This document shows, one piece after another, positions 63,520 through 64,000 of a stretch of DNA of 64,000 nt (position 1 is its first letter; each line of letters opens with the position of its first letter). The stretch comes from Desulfobacteraceae bacterium (GTDB lineage: Bacteria; Desulfobacterota; Desulfobacteria; Desulfobacterales; Desulfobacteraceae): positions 155,912 through 219,911 of the forward strand of contig JADGEQ010000004.1 of NCBI GenBank assembly GCA_016744295.1, in the 5' to 3' direction. The notes under the pieces were generated by a model. That model ran no database searches, had not been told where the DNA came from, and saw only the letters and a list, made by a program, of their open reading frames with translations. Made by a program: the position numbers and the translations under genes.

Positions 63520-63863
63520 CTCAATAACAAATTTAATACTGAATTTTACAAAAAAATAATTTTGATATTCTGTTTGTCAATCGGAATATAGAATAAATTG
63601 TTTTGTTGTTTCTACAATTATATGAACTTTATAACTTAACAGAAATATCTCAAAAAAGGTCCTTCTGGTGGTCCCCTAAAAGCGACTATAGTGTCTATTA
63701 TGTGTCACCGAGACCACTTTCAACAAAGGCGTTTAATTCTTTTTCCAGTGCTTAGGGGTTCTCGAAATTTGGCGGCGACAATTTGTATTCAAAATCAATA
63801 GTCCAATATTTCTTATTTTTATGGATTTATAAATTAGAAATTGGGAGAAGACTTTGTCTATTA
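63520..63863. other. AT-rich stretch without a recognised gene
   Basis: About 340 bp upstream of the acidic-protein gene. It should contain that gene's promoter. No open frame with a ribosome site, RNA gene or clear repeat was seen. Confidence 0.4.
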
Positions 63864-64000
63864 GGGCTGTCCCAAAAACTGGAAATCAAAAGTTAAGACT
63901 ATTAGAAGAGCGTTTTATCGATTGTTGCACGCAAGCCTTAATTTTATTCAATTTTTCCATTTGCAACAAATCGATAAAATGTAAGAACTGAATGATATGG
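63864..64000. mobile_element. Possible left end of an insertion sequence (partial)
   Basis: GGGCTGTCCCAAAA at 63864 resembles the terminal inverted repeat of several DDE-transposase IS families. Inside it, TTTTATCGATTGTTGCA (63913-63929) and TGCAACAAATCGATAAAA (63962-63979) form an imperfect inverted repeat with one extra base. No transposase can be seen before the window ends, so this is only a suggestion. Confidence 0.35.

Noticed and set aside
1..64000. CRISPR arrays, rRNA and tRNA genes
   Set aside because: No regularly spaced direct repeats and no cloverleaf or rRNA-like sequence were noticed by reading; a covariance-model search would settle this.

Overview
The window looks like chromosomal DNA of an anaerobic, respiring Desulfobacterota bacterium, most likely a Desulfobacteraceae relative. 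This is inferred from gene content: multihaem c-type cytochromes with an NrfD/FeS quinol module, a stand-alone methylenetetrahydrofolate reductase, FdhD, a TRAP transporter, many two-component and sigma-54 enhancer-binding proteins, and frequent TTG starts with good Shine-Dalgarno sequences. No rRNA, tRNA, CRISPR array or complete insertion sequence was seen.

Layout. 1-5.8 kb: a 5'-truncated TauE/SafE-type permease, two small membrane proteins and a histidine kinase/NtrC-type regulator pair. 5.9-11.4 kb: a leftward M6 metallopeptidase and a leftward TRAP dctPQM operon, preceded by a 600-bp regulatory region with a duplicated operator module. 12-24.3 kb: a phytochelatin-synthase-like protein, a DUF1285-like protein, an EEP nuclease/phosphatase, a large sensor kinase, HrpB helicase, a chemoreceptor, a YkgJ-type protein and NudC. 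24.5-32 kb: ilvC, a GlrK/QseG/GlrR-like signalling triad facing a sigma-54 promoter and a FeeM-like N-acyl amino acid synthase, then an IlvY-like regulator. 32-39 kb: a periplasmic-sensor/AlbA_2 fusion, a FapA-like protein, a Nudix hydrolase, a CheY-like protein, an HD-GYP protein and MTHFR. 39.2-46 kb: a tetrahaem cytochrome, FeS protein, NrfD and octahaem HAO-type cytochrome, followed by a small exported protein and an orphan OppA-type binding protein. 46-51.2 kb: SLC13 permease, ferritin-like protein, FdhD and an MFS transporter.

51.5-63.5 kb is the most unusual part. A sigma-54 activator with a degenerate receiver domain (53457-54872, minus strand) is divergent from an operon. That operon is headed by a near-perfect -24/-12 promoter (55109-55124) and two CGGTAT/ATRCCG palindromes. 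It encodes a 50-residue basic peptide, a SpeD-like protein with an altered self-cleavage motif, a BioF2/FemAB-like GNAT, an ATP-grasp ligase, a fold-III PLP decarboxylase, a 49-residue acidic zinc-ribbon mini-protein, a DksA/TraR protein and a membrane acyltransferase. A decayed segment and a GNAT-nitrilase fusion follow. My inference is an undescribed amino-acid/polyamine-derived small-molecule pathway, possibly using the mini-protein as a carrier. The chemistry is not proven by sequence.

The right edge (after about 63.86 kb) has a terminus resembling an insertion-sequence end and an imperfect inverted repeat, so a mobile element may begin there.
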